A stretch of 64,000 bases of DNA from Escherichia sp. E1V33 (GCF_004211955.1 NZ_RHJI01000002.1:1-64000); one strand, 5' to 3'. Positions 31,708 to 42,049 are shown, counted from the first letter of the stretch. The notes: generated by a model from the sequence alone, not told the origin. Program-made: numbers and translations.

Positions 31708-32967
31708 ATGACACGGGCCACGAAACCGCGCAGGTTTGCAGTCAGGCCCATCATTTACGCCAGCGTTCTTAGCGCTGGCGTATTGTTGTGCGCGTTTTCC
31801 GCCCACGCGGATGACCGCGACCAACTCAAGTCTATTCAGGCCGATATCGCCGCGAAAGAGCGCGCGGTACGCCAACAGCAGCAACAACGCTCAAGCCTGC
31901 TTGCTCAACTGAAAAAGCAGGAAGAGGCGATCTCCGAAGCCACCCGCAAGCTGCGCGAAACGCAAAACACGCTCAATCAACTGAATAAACAGATTGATGA
32001 GATGAACGCGTCGATTGCCAAACTGGAGCAGCAAAAAGCCGCCCAGGAACGCAGCCTCGCCGCGCAACTGGATGCCGCGTTTCGTCAGGGTGAACATACC
32101 GGTATTCAGCTCATTCTTAGCGGTGAAGAAAGCCAGCGCGGTCAGCGTTTGCAGGCTTATTTCGGCTATCTCAACCAGGCGCGACAAGAAACCATCGCCC
32201 AGTTGAAGCAAACGCGTGAAGAAGTCGCTATGCAGCGTGCTGAACTGGAAGAGAAACAGAGCGAGCAGCAAACGCTGCTATATGAGCAGCGCGCCCAACA
32301 GGCGAAACTGACTCAGGCGCTGAACGAGCGTAAAAAGACGCTGGCAGGACTGGAGTCTTCCATCCAGCAAGGTCAGCAGCAATTAAGTGAACTGCGTGCC
32401 AACGAATCCCGTCTGCGTAACAGTATTGCTCGCGCGGAAGCGGCAGCGAAAGCGCGTGCTGAGCGTGAAGCGCGTGAGGCTCAGGCAGTTCGCGACAGGC
32501 AGAAAGAAGCGACGCGTAAAGGCACCACCTACAAGCCGACCGAAAGCGAAAAATCGCTGATGTCCCGTACCGGTGGTCTGGGCGCACCGCGCGGTCAGGC
32601 ATTCTGGCCGGTTCGCGGGCCAACGCTGCATCGCTATGGCGAACAGCTACAAGGCGAACTGCGCTGGAAAGGGATGGTTATCGGTGCTTCTGAAGGTACT
32701 GAAGTTAAAGCGATTGCCGATGGCCGGGTAATTCTGGCTGACTGGCTGCAAGGTTACGGCTTGGTGGTGGTGGTTGAGCACGGTAAAGGCGATATGAGTC
32801 TTTACGGCTATAATCAGAGCGCACTGGTGAGCGTTGGTTCGCAGGTTCGCGCGGGCCAGCCAATTGCACTGGTGGGCAGCAGTGGTGGTCAGGGTCGGCC
32901 TTCACTCTATTTCGAAATTCGCCGCCAGGGTCAGGCGGTCAATCCACAGCCGTGGTTGGGAAGATAA
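31708..32967 (+). CDS. envC: Murein hydrolase activator EnvC
   Basis: A 419-residue periplasmic protein. A signal peptide ends near AFSAHA (residues 29-34). A long coiled coil covers about 36-280, and a LytM-like domain covers about 300-419. That domain lacks the usual zinc histidines of active LytM hydrolases, in keeping with its known role of activating the amidases AmiA and AmiB at the septum under FtsEX control. It begins 33 bases after gpmM. I use the ATG giving MTRATKPRR; an in-frame start eight codons upstream exists. Confidence 0.97.
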   Translation: MTRATKPRRFAVRPIIYASVLSAGVLLCAFSAHADDRDQLKSIQADIAAKERAVRQQQQQRSSLLAQLKKQEEAISEATRKLRETQNTLNQLNKQIDEMNASIAKLEQQKAAQERSLAAQLDAAFRQGEHTGIQLILSGEESQRGQRLQAYFGYLNQARQETIAQLKQTREEVAMQRAELEEKQSEQQTLLYEQRAQQAKLTQALNERKKTLAGLESSIQQGQQQLSELRANESRLRNSIARAEAAAKARAEREAREAQAVRDRQKEATRKGTTYKPTESEKSLMSRTGGLGAPRGQAFWPVRGPTLHRYGEQLQGELRWKGMVIGASEGTEVKAIADGRVILADWLQGYGLVVVVEHGKGDMSLYGYNQSALVSVGSQVRAGQPIALVGSSGGQGRPSLYFEIRRQGQAVNPQPWLGR

Positions 32968-32970
32968 GTT

Positions 32971-33930
32971 TTGTTTCCATTTCGTCGTAACGTTCTTGCA
33001 TTTGCCGCTCTGTTGGCGCTCTCCTCCCCCGTACTTGCTGGCAAACTTGCCATCGTCATTGATGATTTTGGTTATCGCCCGCATAACGAAAACCAGGTGC
33101 TGGCGATGCCATCCGCTATCTCCGTCGCTGTATTACCCGATTCACCGCACGCCAGAGAGATGGCGACCAAAGCGCATAACAGCGGTCACGAAGTGTTGAT
33201 TCATCTGCCAATGGCACCGTTGAGTAAACAGCCGCTGGAGAAAAATACGCTGCGCCCGGAGATGAGCAGCGACGAAATTGAGCGCATTATTCGTAGCGCG
33301 GTCAATAACGTGCCCTATGCCGTGGGGATCAACAACCACATGGGTAGCAAGATGACCTCTAACCTGTTTGGTATGCAGAAAGTGATGCAGGCGCTGGAGC
33401 GTTACAATCTTTACTTCCTCGATAGCGTAACCATCGGTAATACCCAGGCGATGCGCGCCGCGCAAGGCACTGGCGTGAAGGTGATCAAACGGAAGGTGTT
33501 CCTCGACGATTCGCAAAATGAAGCGGATATTCGTGTGCAGTTTAATCGTGCAATTGACCTCGCGCGTCGCAACGGTTCGACCATTGCCATTGGTCATCCG
33601 CATCCCTCAACGGTACGCGTGTTGCAACAGATGGTTTATAACCTGCCGCCGGACATTACGCTGGTGAAAGCCAGCAGTCTGTTGAATCAGCCGCAGGTCG
33701 ATACGTCTACACCGCCGAAGAACACTGTGCCTGATGCACCGCGTAATCCGTTCCGTGGCGTGAAGCTGTGTAAACCGAAAAAACCGCTGAAGCCAGTTTA
33801 TGCGAATCGCTTCTTTGAAGTATTAAGCGAAAGCATCAGCCAGAGCACACTGATCGTTTACTTTCAGCATCAGTGGCAAGGCTGGGGCAAGCAGCCCGAA
33901 GCGGCGAAGTTTAACGCTAGCGCAAATTAA
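32971..33930 (+). CDS. yibQ: Periplasmic divergent polysaccharide deacetylase YibQ
   Basis: A 319-residue protein of the DUF610/divergent polysaccharide deacetylase family. The signal peptide ends near SSPVLAG (about residue 24). KLAIVIDDFGYRPHNE carries the acidic pair, and IGHPHPS (near 209) supplies histidines in the position used by NodB-type enzymes. The substrate is unknown. The start is TTG, three bases after the envC stop, which implies coupling to envC. The 3' end overlaps waaH on the other strand by 14 bases. Confidence 0.93.
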   Translation: MFPFRRNVLAFAALLALSSPVLAGKLAIVIDDFGYRPHNENQVLAMPSAISVAVLPDSPHAREMATKAHNSGHEVLIHLPMAPLSKQPLEKNTLRPEMSSDEIERIIRSAVNNVPYAVGINNHMGSKMTSNLFGMQKVMQALERYNLYFLDSVTIGNTQAMRAAQGTGVKVIKRKVFLDDSQNEADIRVQFNRAIDLARRNGSTIAIGHPHPSTVRVLQQMVYNLPPDITLVKASSLLNQPQVDTSTPPKNTVPDAPRNPFRGVKLCKPKKPLKPVYANRFFEVLSESISQSTLIVYFQHQWQGWGKQPEAAKFNASAN

Positions 33931-34951
33931 AGGCGCTACGCGTAATGCGATGATGCGATCGTGTTTTGTCGCGCCATTGCCATAAACGGAAAGACCACAG
34001 TAACGCCTGATAACCCACCTTCACGCTGCGCACATTGGTAATCAGGCGCTTATACATACCAGAAGTAAATATCTCGGCAATCATCCGCTGGCGGGTAATA
34101 ATATCCGGCTCTTTGCGCACCGCATGGCAAACGCGTAATGCTTCGTAAGTTATTTGCTGATGAAACTCTGGATAAATAGGAATTTTGTCGGCGTAATTAC
34201 GATTTAATTTTTCCAGCAGCCGCGTTATCTTAATATAGTGACGTTGATAATTAAGGTTTTTGTTCCCTTGTCTTTTCAAGCGACTTACTGACGTATTATG
34301 CAGATAATATTTATATAACGATTGCTCGGTATATCGCGCACGTAGCGCGTTAAACATAAATTCTGTTGTCCAGACAATATCCTGATGATGTAATCCGGCA
34401 ATAAATTTAATGTTATTTTTGACAATGAGATCGCGGCGATAAACCCCCATCCAGACAACGTGAGTCCAACGGCGGGAAGAAAGCCCCATCCGCAGCCAAT
34501 CCGGGCCAGTTAATACGCCGGTTGAGCGTATGCGATCGGTGGGAATGGATTGCCAGGTTTCTCCTGTTTCACGGGTGCACCAGTCAGCGTTACACTGCGC
34601 CACGTCGAGATCATCCTCTAACGCCATGGTCATCAGCGTTTCATACATGGTGGGATAGACCTCATCATCAGCATCGACAAAAGCGACATATTTGCCCGTC
34701 GCCGCCTCGATCCCACGATTACGCGCCACCGATGCGCCAGCATTCGCCTGATGCAACAAGCGAACATGCGGATAGTTTTCTGCGTAATGCTTTGCTATAT
34801 CAACAGAATTATCCGTTGTTCCATCGTTAACAATAATAATTTCCAGAGCAGTCCAGGTTTGCGCGATTAAAGATTCCATGCAAGCGTTGAAATCATTACC
34901 CGCATTATATAACGGGATAATAACACTTAGTTTATTAGTGCTGTTCATCAT
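33917..34951 (-). CDS. waaH: LPS-core glycosyltransferase WaaH (YibD)
   Basis: A 344-residue GT-A family 2 transferase: SVIIPLYNAGND at the start, EIIIVNDGTTDNS near 37-49, and the DXD motif in VDADDEVYP near 94. WaaH has been described as the glucuronic acid transferase that decorates heptose III of the core under phosphate limitation. A strong PmrA/BasR box lies 49 bases before the start. It is convergent with and slightly overlaps yibQ. Confidence 0.92.
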   Translation of the reverse strand: MMNSTNKLSVIIPLYNAGNDFNACMESLIAQTWTALEIIIVNDGTTDNSVDIAKHYAENYPHVRLLHQANAGASVARNRGIEAATGKYVAFVDADDEVYPTMYETLMTMALEDDLDVAQCNADWCTRETGETWQSIPTDRIRSTGVLTGPDWLRMGLSSRRWTHVVWMGVYRRDLIVKNNIKFIAGLHHQDIVWTTEFMFNALRARYTEQSLYKYYLHNTSVSRLKRQGNKNLNYQRHYIKITRLLEKLNRNYADKIPIYPEFHQQITYEALRVCHAVRKEPDIITRQRMIAEIFTSGMYKRLITNVRSVKVGYQALLWSFRLWQWRDKTRSHHRITRSAFNLR

Positions 34952-34999
34952 AAATTACCGACGACCTCTGAAGTTACCCTGACGTTTTACAGGCTTTGT

Positions 35000-35016
35000 A
35001 TTAAGAAACTATTAAG
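35000..35016 (-). promoter_or_regulatory. PmrA/BasR box CTTAAT-AGTTT-CTTAAT upstream of waaH
   Basis: Read on the minus strand, two perfect six-base half-sites (CTTAAT) lie five bases apart, the exact PmrA direct-repeat form. It is 49 bases before the waaH start, in the promoter. yibD is a known target of this two-component system in E. coli. Confidence 0.9.
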
Positions 35017-35212
35017 CCTGTGAGATATTATTTTTACGGGTGAGCGAGTAGCTTCAGACTATAGAGATAATGAAAACAGTAATATAAGATAACAGCGCAA
35101 TTACGAACTCTTTATTACACTGACAGGACTTTACATATTTAACGGATTATCCTCAGGGAAAAGGGCTGGTATTTTGGATTTTCAGATTGTAGACACAGTG
35201 CGCTTTGTTTAT

Positions 35213-35311
35213 GCCGGATGCGGCGTAAACGCCTTATCCGTCCTACCAAATTGTGCAAATTTAATATTTTGCAGGAACCGAGTAGGCATGATAAGCGTAG
35301 CGCATCAGGCA
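35213..35311. repeat. BIME with two REP units
   Basis: The first REP (35213-35246) contains GCCGGATGCGGCGTAAACGC and ends GTCCTAC. The second (35282-35311) begins GTAGGCATGATAAGC and ends ATCAGGCA in the opposite orientation. They flank a 35-base spacer downstream of tdh. Confidence 0.85.
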
Positions 35312-35334
35312 ATTTTGTGTTTGCCATCAGCTTC

Positions 35335-35356
35335 AAGGGCTGGAATACCAGCCCTT
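35335..35356. terminator. Hairpin just after tdh
   Basis: A nine-base perfect stem (AAGGGCTGG with CCAGCCCTT) and an AATA loop lie eight bases after the tdh stop. There is no T run on the minus strand, so it may need Rho or act with the BIME beyond it. Confidence 0.6.
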
Positions 35357-35363
35357 ATTCGTT

Positions 35364-36389
35364 TTAATCCCAGCTCAGAATAACTTTCCCGGACTGGCCC
35401 GAACGCATAGCATCAAAGCCTTTCTGGAAATCATCGATGGAGAAACGATGGGTAATGATCGGCGAGAGATCCAGACCAGACTGAATCAGCGCCGCCATCT
35501 TGTACCAGGTTTCAAACATCTCACGACCGTAAATACCTTTAATGAACAGTCCTTTAAAGATCACTTTTGTCCAGTCGATAGACATATCAGACGGCGGGAT
35601 ACCCAGCATCGCAATACGGCCACCGTGATTCATGGTGTCCAGCATCGTGCGAAACGCTGACGGTGCACCAGACATCTCCAGACCAACATCAAAGCCTTCA
35701 GTCATGCCCAACTCTGCCATCACCTCATTGAGATTTTCTTTGGCAACGTTAACCGCACGAGTGATACCCATTTTGCGCGCCAGTTCGAGACGATATTCAT
35801 TAACGTCAGTGATAACCACATTACGCGCACCGACGTGTTTCGCCACCGCCGCGGCCATGATACCAATTGGGCCTGCACCAGAAACCAGAACATCTTCGCC
35901 GACCAGATCAAACGATAGCGCCGTATGCACCGCATTACCGAACGGGTCGAAAATTGCGGCTAAGTCGTCGGAAATATTGTCGGGGATTTTGAAAGCGTTG
36001 AATGCCGGGATCACCAGATATTCGGCGAAGCAGCCCGGGCGATTAACACCAACGCCTATCGTGTTGCGGCACAAATGGGTACGACCACCGCGACAGTTGC
36101 GGCAATGACCACAGGTGATATGGCCTTCGCCAGAAACGCGATCGCCGATCTTGAAGCCTTTCACTTCCTGACCGATGCCAACCACCTCACCGACATATTC
36201 ATGGCCTACAACCATCGGTACTGGGATGGTTTTTTGCGACCACTCATCCCAGTTATAGATGTGAACGTCAGTCCCGCAGATGGCTGTTTTACGGATTTTA
36301 ATCAGCAGATCGTTATGTCCGAGTTCCGGTTCAGGAACGTCGGTCATCCAGATGCCCTCTTCCGCTTTCAGTTTGGATAACGCTTTCAT
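35364..36389 (-). CDS. tdh: L-threonine 3-dehydrogenase Tdh
   Basis: A 341-residue zinc medium-chain dehydrogenase that oxidises threonine to 2-amino-3-ketobutyrate with NAD. The catalytic zinc ligand C38 is in TAICGTDVH, the structural-zinc cysteines are in [16 protein letters not shown], and the Rossmann motif is [12 protein letters not shown]. The next enzyme of the pathway, Kbl, is encoded 13 bases upstream. In K-12 the pair is controlled by Lrp and leucine. Confidence 0.98.
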   Translation of the reverse strand: MKALSKLKAEEGIWMTDVPEPELGHNDLLIKIRKTAICGTDVHIYNWDEWSQKTIPVPMVVGHEYVGEVVGIGQEVKGFKIGDRVSGEGHITCGHCRNCRGGRTHLCRNTIGVGVNRPGCFAEYLVIPAFNAFKIPDNISDDLAAIFDPFGNAVHTALSFDLVGEDVLVSGAGPIGIMAAAVAKHVGARNVVITDVNEYRLELARKMGITRAVNVAKENLNEVMAELGMTEGFDVGLEMSGAPSAFRTMLDTMNHGGRIAMLGIPPSDMSIDWTKVIFKGLFIKGIYGREMFETWYKMAALIQSGLDLSPIITHRFSIDDFQKGFDAMRSGQSGKVILSWD

Positions 36390-36402
36390 CTCACATCCTC
36401 AC

Positions 36403-37599
36403 TCAGGCGATTACGCCCAGTTGTTTACCAATACGCGTGAACGCTTCTACCGCACGCGTAATTTGCTCAGGGGTATGCGCCGCAGACATCTGTGTACGAA
36501 TACGCGCCTGACCTTTCGGAACGACCGGATAGAAGAAACCGGTGACGTAAATGCCCTCTTTTTGCAGCTCACGAGCAAACTTTTGCGCCACTACAGCATC
36601 GCCAAGCATGACCGGAATAATGGCGTGATCGGCACCCGCCAGGGTAAAGCCCGCCGCCGACATCTGCTCACGGAACTGACGCGCGTTCGCCCACAGACGG
36701 TCACGAAGCTCACTACCCGCTTCAACCATCTCCAGCACTTTGATGGAAGCGGCGACAATGGCCGGTGCCAGCGAGTTGGAGAACAGGTACGGGCGAGAAC
36801 GCTGGCGCAGCCACTCAACCACTTCTTTGCGCGCCGCGGTGTAACCTCCGGAAGCGCCACCTAAGGCTTTACCCAGCGTGCCGGTGATGATGTCAACCCG
36901 GCCCATCACATCGCAGTATTCATGGGAGCCGCGACCGTTTTCACCGACAAAACCGACGGCATGAGAGTCATCAACCATCACCAAAGCGTCGTATTTATCC
37001 GCGAGATCGCAAACCCCTTTCAGGTTGGCAATCACGCCATCCATAGAGAACACACCATCGGTGGCAATCAGTACATGGCGGGCACCGGCTTCACGCGCTT
37101 CTTTCAGGCATGCTTCCAGCTCTTGCATATTGTTGTTGGCGTAGCGATAGCGTTTAGCTTTGCACAGACGCACACCGTCAATAATAGAAGCGTGGTTCAG
37201 CGCGTCGGAAATAATGGCGTCTTCCGCGCCCAGCAGCGTTTCAAACAGACCGCCGTTGGCATCAAAACAGGAAGAGTAGAGAATCGCATCTTCCATGCCG
37301 AGAAATGCGGCCAGTTTCTGCTCAAGCTCTTTATGGCTATCCTGGGTGCCGCAGATAAATCGCACCGAAGCCATGCCGAAACCGTGAGAATCCATTCCCG
37401 CTTTTGCCGCCGCAATCAGCTCCGGATGATTCGCCAGTCCGAGATAGTTATTGGCGCAAAAGTTTATGACGTGGCTTCCATCAGCCACAGTGATGTCTGC
37501 TTGCTGCGCAGACGTAATAATGCGTTCTTCTTTAAACAACCCTTCCGCCCTTGCGGTTTCCAGATCGTTAGTTAACTGCTGATAAAATTCTCCGCGCAT
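36403..37599 (-). CDS. kbl: 2-amino-3-ketobutyrate CoA ligase Kbl
   Basis: A 398-residue PLP enzyme of the alpha-oxoamine synthase family. It splits 2-amino-3-ketobutyrate with CoA into glycine and acetyl-CoA. The cofactor lysine is in [13 protein letters not shown] (near 244). [10 protein letters not shown] and [11 protein letters not shown] are intact. It is the first gene of kbl-tdh and is divergent from hldD across a 213-base gap. Confidence 0.98.
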   Translation of the reverse strand: MRGEFYQQLTNDLETARAEGLFKEERIITSAQQADITVADGSHVINFCANNYLGLANHPELIAAAKAGMDSHGFGMASVRFICGTQDSHKELEQKLAAFLGMEDAILYSSCFDANGGLFETLLGAEDAIISDALNHASIIDGVRLCKAKRYRYANNNMQELEACLKEAREAGARHVLIATDGVFSMDGVIANLKGVCDLADKYDALVMVDDSHAVGFVGENGRGSHEYCDVMGRVDIITGTLGKALGGASGGYTAARKEVVEWLRQRSRPYLFSNSLAPAIVAASIKVLEMVEAGSELRDRLWANARQFREQMSAAGFTLAGADHAIIPVMLGDAVVAQKFARELQKEGIYVTGFFYPVVPKGQARIRTQMSAAHTPEQITRAVEAFTRIGKQLGVIA

Positions 37600-37812
37600 T
37601 GCGATTCTCCAGACAGGGCAATTTCCAGCACATATTACCCAAACTTATAGTTCGCGACGAGATGACGCGTTAACACTTCTGTAAAATTCGGGATAAATAA
37701 CGCCCATCACCCTCACTTTCGGCGAATGGCTGAAGCCAACGCCGTGTAGTGATATGATAGAAGTATTCGTGTCTGAGATTGTCTCTGACTCCATAATTCG
37801 AAGGTTACAGTT

Positions 37813-38745
37813 ATGATCATCGTTACCGGCGGCGCGGGCTTTATCGGCAGCAACATCGTTAAGGCCCTGAATGATAAAGGCATCACCGATATTCTGGTGG
37901 TGGACAACCTGAAAGACGGCACCAAGTTTGTGAACCTGGTGGACCTGAACATCGCGGACTATATGGATAAGGAAGACTTCCTGATCCAGATTATGGCGGG
38001 CGAAGAGTTCGGCGATGTCGAAGCAATTTTCCACGAAGGCGCGTGCTCTTCCACCACCGAGTGGGACGGCAAGTATATGATGGATAACAACTATCAATAC
38101 TCCAAAGAGCTGCTGCACTACTGCCTGGAACGTGAAATCCCGTTCCTGTACGCCTCTTCCGCAGCTACTTACGGTGGTCGCACCTCCGACTTTATTGAAT
38201 CCCGCGAATACGAAAAACCACTGAACGTCTACGGTTATTCGAAATTCCTGTTTGATGAATATGTTCGCCAAATCCTGCCGGAAGCGAACTCGCAGATTGT
38301 TGGCTTCCGCTATTTCAACGTTTATGGGCCGCGTGAAGGCCATAAAGGCAGCATGGCGAGCGTCGCTTTCCATCTCAATACCCAGCTTAATAACGGTGAA
38401 TCACCGAAGCTGTTCGAGGGTAGCGAGAATTTCAAACGCGACTTCGTCTACGTGGGCGACGTGGCAGATGTGAATCTGTGGTTCCTGGAAAATGGCGTTT
38501 CCGGCATCTTCAACCTCGGTACGGGCCGTGCAGAATCTTTCCAGGCAGTAGCAGATGCAACGCTGGCTTATCATAAAAAAGGCCAGATCGAATACATTCC
38601 GTTCCCGGATAAACTAAAAGGACGTTATCAGGCGTTCACTCAGGCGGATCTGACGAATCTGCGCGCGGCGGGTTACGATAAACCGTTCAAAACCGTTGCA
38701 GAAGGTGTAACGGAATACATGGCCTGGCTGAATCGCGACGCATAA
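37813..38745 (+). CDS. hldD: ADP-L-glycero-D-manno-heptose 6-epimerase HldD
   Basis: A 310-residue short-chain dehydrogenase-type epimerase that makes the ADP-heptose used by WaaC, WaaF, WaaQ and WaaU. The NADP motif is GGAGFIGSN (6-14) and the catalytic YGYSK lies near 140. It is the first gene of hldD-waaF-waaC-waaL, with waaF nine bases on. Confidence 0.98.
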
Positions 38746-38754
38746 GAGCTCTGC

Positions 38755-39801
38755 ATGAAAATACTGGTGATCGGCCCGTCTTGGGTTGGCGACATGATGA
38801 TGTCGCAAAGTCTCTATCGCACGCTCCAGGCGCGCTATCCCCAGGCGATAATCGACGTGATGGCACCGGCATGGTGCCGTCCATTATTATCGCGGATGCC
38901 GGAAGTTAACGAAGCTATCCCTATGCCTCTCGGTCACGGGGCGCTGGAAATCGGTGAACGCCGCAAGCTGGGCCATAGTCTGCGCGAAAAACGCTACGAC
39001 CGTGCCTACGTCTTACCTAACTCCTTCAAATCCGCATTGGTGCCTTTCTTCGCGGGGATTCCGCATCGCACCGGCTGGCGCGGTGAAATGCGCTACGGTT
39101 TACTCAACGATGTGCGTGTGCTCGATAAAGAAGCCTGGCCGCTAATGGTGGAACGCTATGTCGCACTGGCCTATGACAAAGGCATTATGCGTTCAGCACA
39201 AGATCTGCCGCAGCCATTGTTATGGCCGCAGTTACAGGTGAGCGAAGGTGAAAAATCATATACCTGTAATCAATTTTCGCTTTCATCAGAACGTCCGATG
39301 ATTGGCTTTTGCCCGGGTGCGGAGTTTGGCCCAGCAAAACGCTGGCCACACTATCACTACGCTGAACTGGCAAAACAGCTGATTGATGAAGGTTATCAGG
39401 TGGTTCTGTTTGGCTCGGCGAAAGATCATGAGGCGGGCAATGAGATTCTTGCCGCTTTGAATACCGAGCAGCAGTCATGGTGTCGGAACCTGGCGGGGGA
39501 AACACAGCTTGATCAAGCGGTTATCCTGATAGCCGCCTGTAAAGCCATTGTCACTAACGATTCTGGTCTGATGCACGTTGCGGCGGCGCTCAATCGTCCG
39601 CTGGTTGCCCTGTATGGTCCGAGTAGCCCGGACTTTACGCCGCCGCTTTCCCATAAAGCACGCGTGATCCGCCTGATTACCGGCTATCACAAAGTACGCA
39701 AAGGCGACGCTGCGGAGGGTTATCACCAGAGCCTGATCGACATTACTCCCCAGCGCGTACTTGAAGAACTCAACGCGCTATTGTTACAAGAGGAAGCCTG
39801 A
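38755..39801 (+). CDS. waaF: LPS heptosyltransferase II WaaF
   Basis: A 348-residue family 9 (GT-B) transferase that adds the second heptose of the inner core. It begins MKILVIGPSWVGDMMMSQSL, with the acidic D residue of the family in GDMM. The C-terminal ADP-heptose motif is VTNDSGLMHVAAALNRPLVA (near 262). It is nine bases after hldD and three before waaC. Confidence 0.98.
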   Translation: MKILVIGPSWVGDMMMSQSLYRTLQARYPQAIIDVMAPAWCRPLLSRMPEVNEAIPMPLGHGALEIGERRKLGHSLREKRYDRAYVLPNSFKSALVPFFAGIPHRTGWRGEMRYGLLNDVRVLDKEAWPLMVERYVALAYDKGIMRSAQDLPQPLLWPQLQVSEGEKSYTCNQFSLSSERPMIGFCPGAEFGPAKRWPHYHYAELAKQLIDEGYQVVLFGSAKDHEAGNEILAALNTEQQSWCRNLAGETQLDQAVILIAACKAIVTNDSGLMHVAAALNRPLVALYGPSSPDFTPPLSHKARVIRLITGYHKVRKGDAAEGYHQSLIDITPQRVLEELNALLLQEEA

Positions 39802-39804
39802 CGG

Positions 39805-40764
39805 ATGCGGGTTTTGATCGTCAAAACATCGTCGATGGGCGATGTCCTCCACACGCTGCCCGCACTTACTGATGCACAGCAGGCAATTCCGGGGATTAAA
39901 TTTGATTGGGTGGTGGAAGAGGGCTTCGCGCAAATTCCGTCCTGGCACGCCGCTGTTGAGAGGGTGATTCCGGTGGCGATACGTCGCTGGCGAAAAGCCT
40001 GGTTCTCGGCGCCCATAAAAGCGGAACGGAAAGCGTTTCGTGAAGCCCTTCAGGCAAAAAACTATGACGCAATTATCGACGCCCAAGGGCTGGTAAAAAG
40101 CGCAGCGCTGGTGACACGTCTGGCACATGGCATTAAGCATGGAATGGACTGGCAAACCGCTCGCGAGCCTTTAGCCAGCCTGTTTTACAATCGCAAACAT
40201 CATATTGCGAAACAGCAGCACGCTGTTGAACGTACCCGCGAACTGTTCGCAAAAAGCCTTGGGTATAGCAAACCGCAGACCCAGGGCGATTATGCTATTG
40301 CGCAGCATTTCCTGACAAACCCACTACCAGATGCTGGAGAGTATGCTGTATTCCTCCATGCGACCACCCGCGATGATAAACACTGGCCGGAAGAGCACTG
40401 GCGAGAATTAATTGGTCTACTGGCTGGTTCAGGGATTCGAATTAAACTACCGTGGGGTGCGCCGCATGAAGAAGAGCGGGCAAAAAGGCTGGCAGAAGGC
40501 TTTGATTATGTCGACGTACTGCCGAAGATGACTCTGGAAGGCGTTGCCCGTGTGCTGGCTGGGGCTAAATTTGTGGTATCTGTGGATACGGGATTGAGCC
40601 ATTTAACTGCGGCACTGGATCGACCGAATATCACGGTTTATGGGCCTACAGACCCGGGATTAATTGGCGGTTATGGAAAGAATCAGGTAGTTTGCATGGC
40701 ACCGGGAAAAAGTTTAAATAATCTCAACGGTCAAGCAGTTTTGGAAAAGTTATCATCATTATAA
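39805..40764 (+). CDS. waaC: LPS heptosyltransferase I WaaC
   Basis: A 319-residue GT-B enzyme that adds the first heptose to Kdo2-lipid A. It begins MRVLIVKTSSMGDVLHTLPA with the catalytic aspartate D13 in MGDVLH. The ADP-heptose motif is SVDTGLSHLTAALDRP near 260. It lies three bases after waaF. Confidence 0.98.
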   Translation: MRVLIVKTSSMGDVLHTLPALTDAQQAIPGIKFDWVVEEGFAQIPSWHAAVERVIPVAIRRWRKAWFSAPIKAERKAFREALQAKNYDAIIDAQGLVKSAALVTRLAHGIKHGMDWQTAREPLASLFYNRKHHIAKQQHAVERTRELFAKSLGYSKPQTQGDYAIAQHFLTNPLPDAGEYAVFLHATTRDDKHWPEEHWRELIGLLAGSGIRIKLPWGAPHEEERAKRLAEGFDYVDVLPKMTLEGVARVLAGAKFVVSVDTGLSHLTAALDRPNITVYGPTDPGLIGGYGKNQVVCMAPGKSLNNLNGQAVLEKLSSL

Positions 40765-40773
40765 AGGTAAAAC

Positions 40774-42039
40774 ATGCCAACCTTCATTAAACTTCATTCA
40801 TGGAAACCTTACACTCTGAAATCATCTATGATTTTAGAGATAATAACTTATATATTATGTTTTTTTTCATTAATAATTGCATTCGTCGATAACACTTTCA
40901 GCATAAAGATGTATAACATCACTGCTATAACTTGCTTATTAGCACTAATTTTACGTGGTAGACAAAAAAATTACAATATAAAAAATCTTGTTCTGCCTCT
41001 TTCTATATTTTTTATAGGGTTGCTTGATTTAATTTGGTATTCTGTATTTAAAGTAGATAACTCGCCATTTCGAGCTACTTACCATAGTTATTTAAATACT
41101 GCCAAGATATTTATATTTGGTTCTTTTATTGTTTTTTTAGCACTAACTAGTCAGCTAAAAACAAAAAAAGAGAGTGTATTATACATTTTATATTCACTGT
41201 CATTTATAATTGCTGGATATGCAATGTATATTAATAGCATTTATGAATATGACCGTATTTCTTTTGGTATAGGAGCGGCAACAGGAGCGGCATATTCAAC
41301 TATGCTAATAGGGATAGTTAGTGGTGTTGCAATCCTTTATACTAAAAAAAACCATCCTTTTTTATTTTTATTAAATAGTTGCGCGGTACTTTATGTTCTG
41401 GCGCTAACACAAACCAGAGCAACTCTACTCCTGTTCCCTGTAATTTGTGCTGTTGCACTAATTACATATTACAATAAATCCCCAAAAAAATTCACTTCTG
41501 CTATCGTTCTACTAATTGCCATATTGGCCAGTGTTGTAATTATATTTAATAAACCCATTCAATATCGCTATAACGAAGCATTGAATGATTTGAACAGTTA
41601 TACCAATGCTAATAGCGTGACTTCCTTAGGTGCAAGACTGGCAATGTACGAAATTGGTTTTGACTTATTCAAAAAATCGCCTTTTTCATTTAGATCCGCA
41701 GAGTCGCGCGCTGAAAGTATGAATTTGTTAGTCGCAGAAAACAATAGACTAAGAGGGGCATTAGATTTTGCTAACGTACACCTACATAATGAGATAATTG
41801 AAGCAGCATCACTGAAAGGTCTGATAGGAATTTTTTCCACCCTTTTTCTCTATTTTTCACTATTTTATACAGCATATAAAAAACGAGCTTTGGGTTTGTT
41901 GATATTAATGCTTGGCATTGTGGGGATTGGACTTAGTGATGTGATCATATGGGCACGCAGCATTCCAATTATCATTATATCCGCTATAGTCCTCTTACTC
42001 GTTATTAATAATCGTAACAATACTATGAATCAAGAATAG
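40774..42039 (+). CDS. waaL: O-antigen ligase WaaL
   Basis: A 421-residue polytopic inner-membrane protein with about 12 hydrophobic segments and a large periplasmic loop (about 260-340). It moves O-polysaccharide from undecaprenyl diphosphate to the lipid A core. RATLLLFP near 218-225 and the loop motif ANVHLHNEIIEA near 331-342 hold the conserved arginine and histidine of the WaaL family. The gene is strikingly AT-rich compared with waaC just before it. It closely resembles the K-12-core type and meets waaU from the other strand. Confidence 0.96.
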   Translation: MPTFIKLHSWKPYTLKSSMILEIITYILCFFSLIIAFVDNTFSIKMYNITAITCLLALILRGRQKNYNIKNLVLPLSIFFIGLLDLIWYSVFKVDNSPFRATYHSYLNTAKIFIFGSFIVFLALTSQLKTKKESVLYILYSLSFIIAGYAMYINSIYEYDRISFGIGAATGAAYSTMLIGIVSGVAILYTKKNHPFLFLLNSCAVLYVLALTQTRATLLLFPVICAVALITYYNKSPKKFTSAIVLLIAILASVVIIFNKPIQYRYNEALNDLNSYTNANSVTSLGARLAMYEIGFDLFKKSPFSFRSAESRAESMNLLVAENNRLRGALDFANVHLHNEIIEAASLKGLIGIFSTLFLYFSLFYTAYKKRALGLLILMLGIVGIGLSDVIIWARSIPIIIISAIVLLLVINNRNNTMNQE

Positions 42040-42049
42040 ACAAGTTTAG

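Larger units (their letters stand above)
34952..35363. other. Gap between waaH and tdh
   Basis: A 412-base gap. The waaH side holds the PmrA/BasR box and an AT-rich promoter region. The tdh side holds a two-unit BIME and a hairpin just beyond the tdh stop codon. No gene is seen. Confidence 0.8.

Noticed and set aside
34952-35160. Pho box upstream of waaH
   Set aside because: Partial matches such as CTGTTAT and CTGTTTTCAT occur on the minus strand, but no pair has the correct 7-4-7 spacing, so I do not list one.
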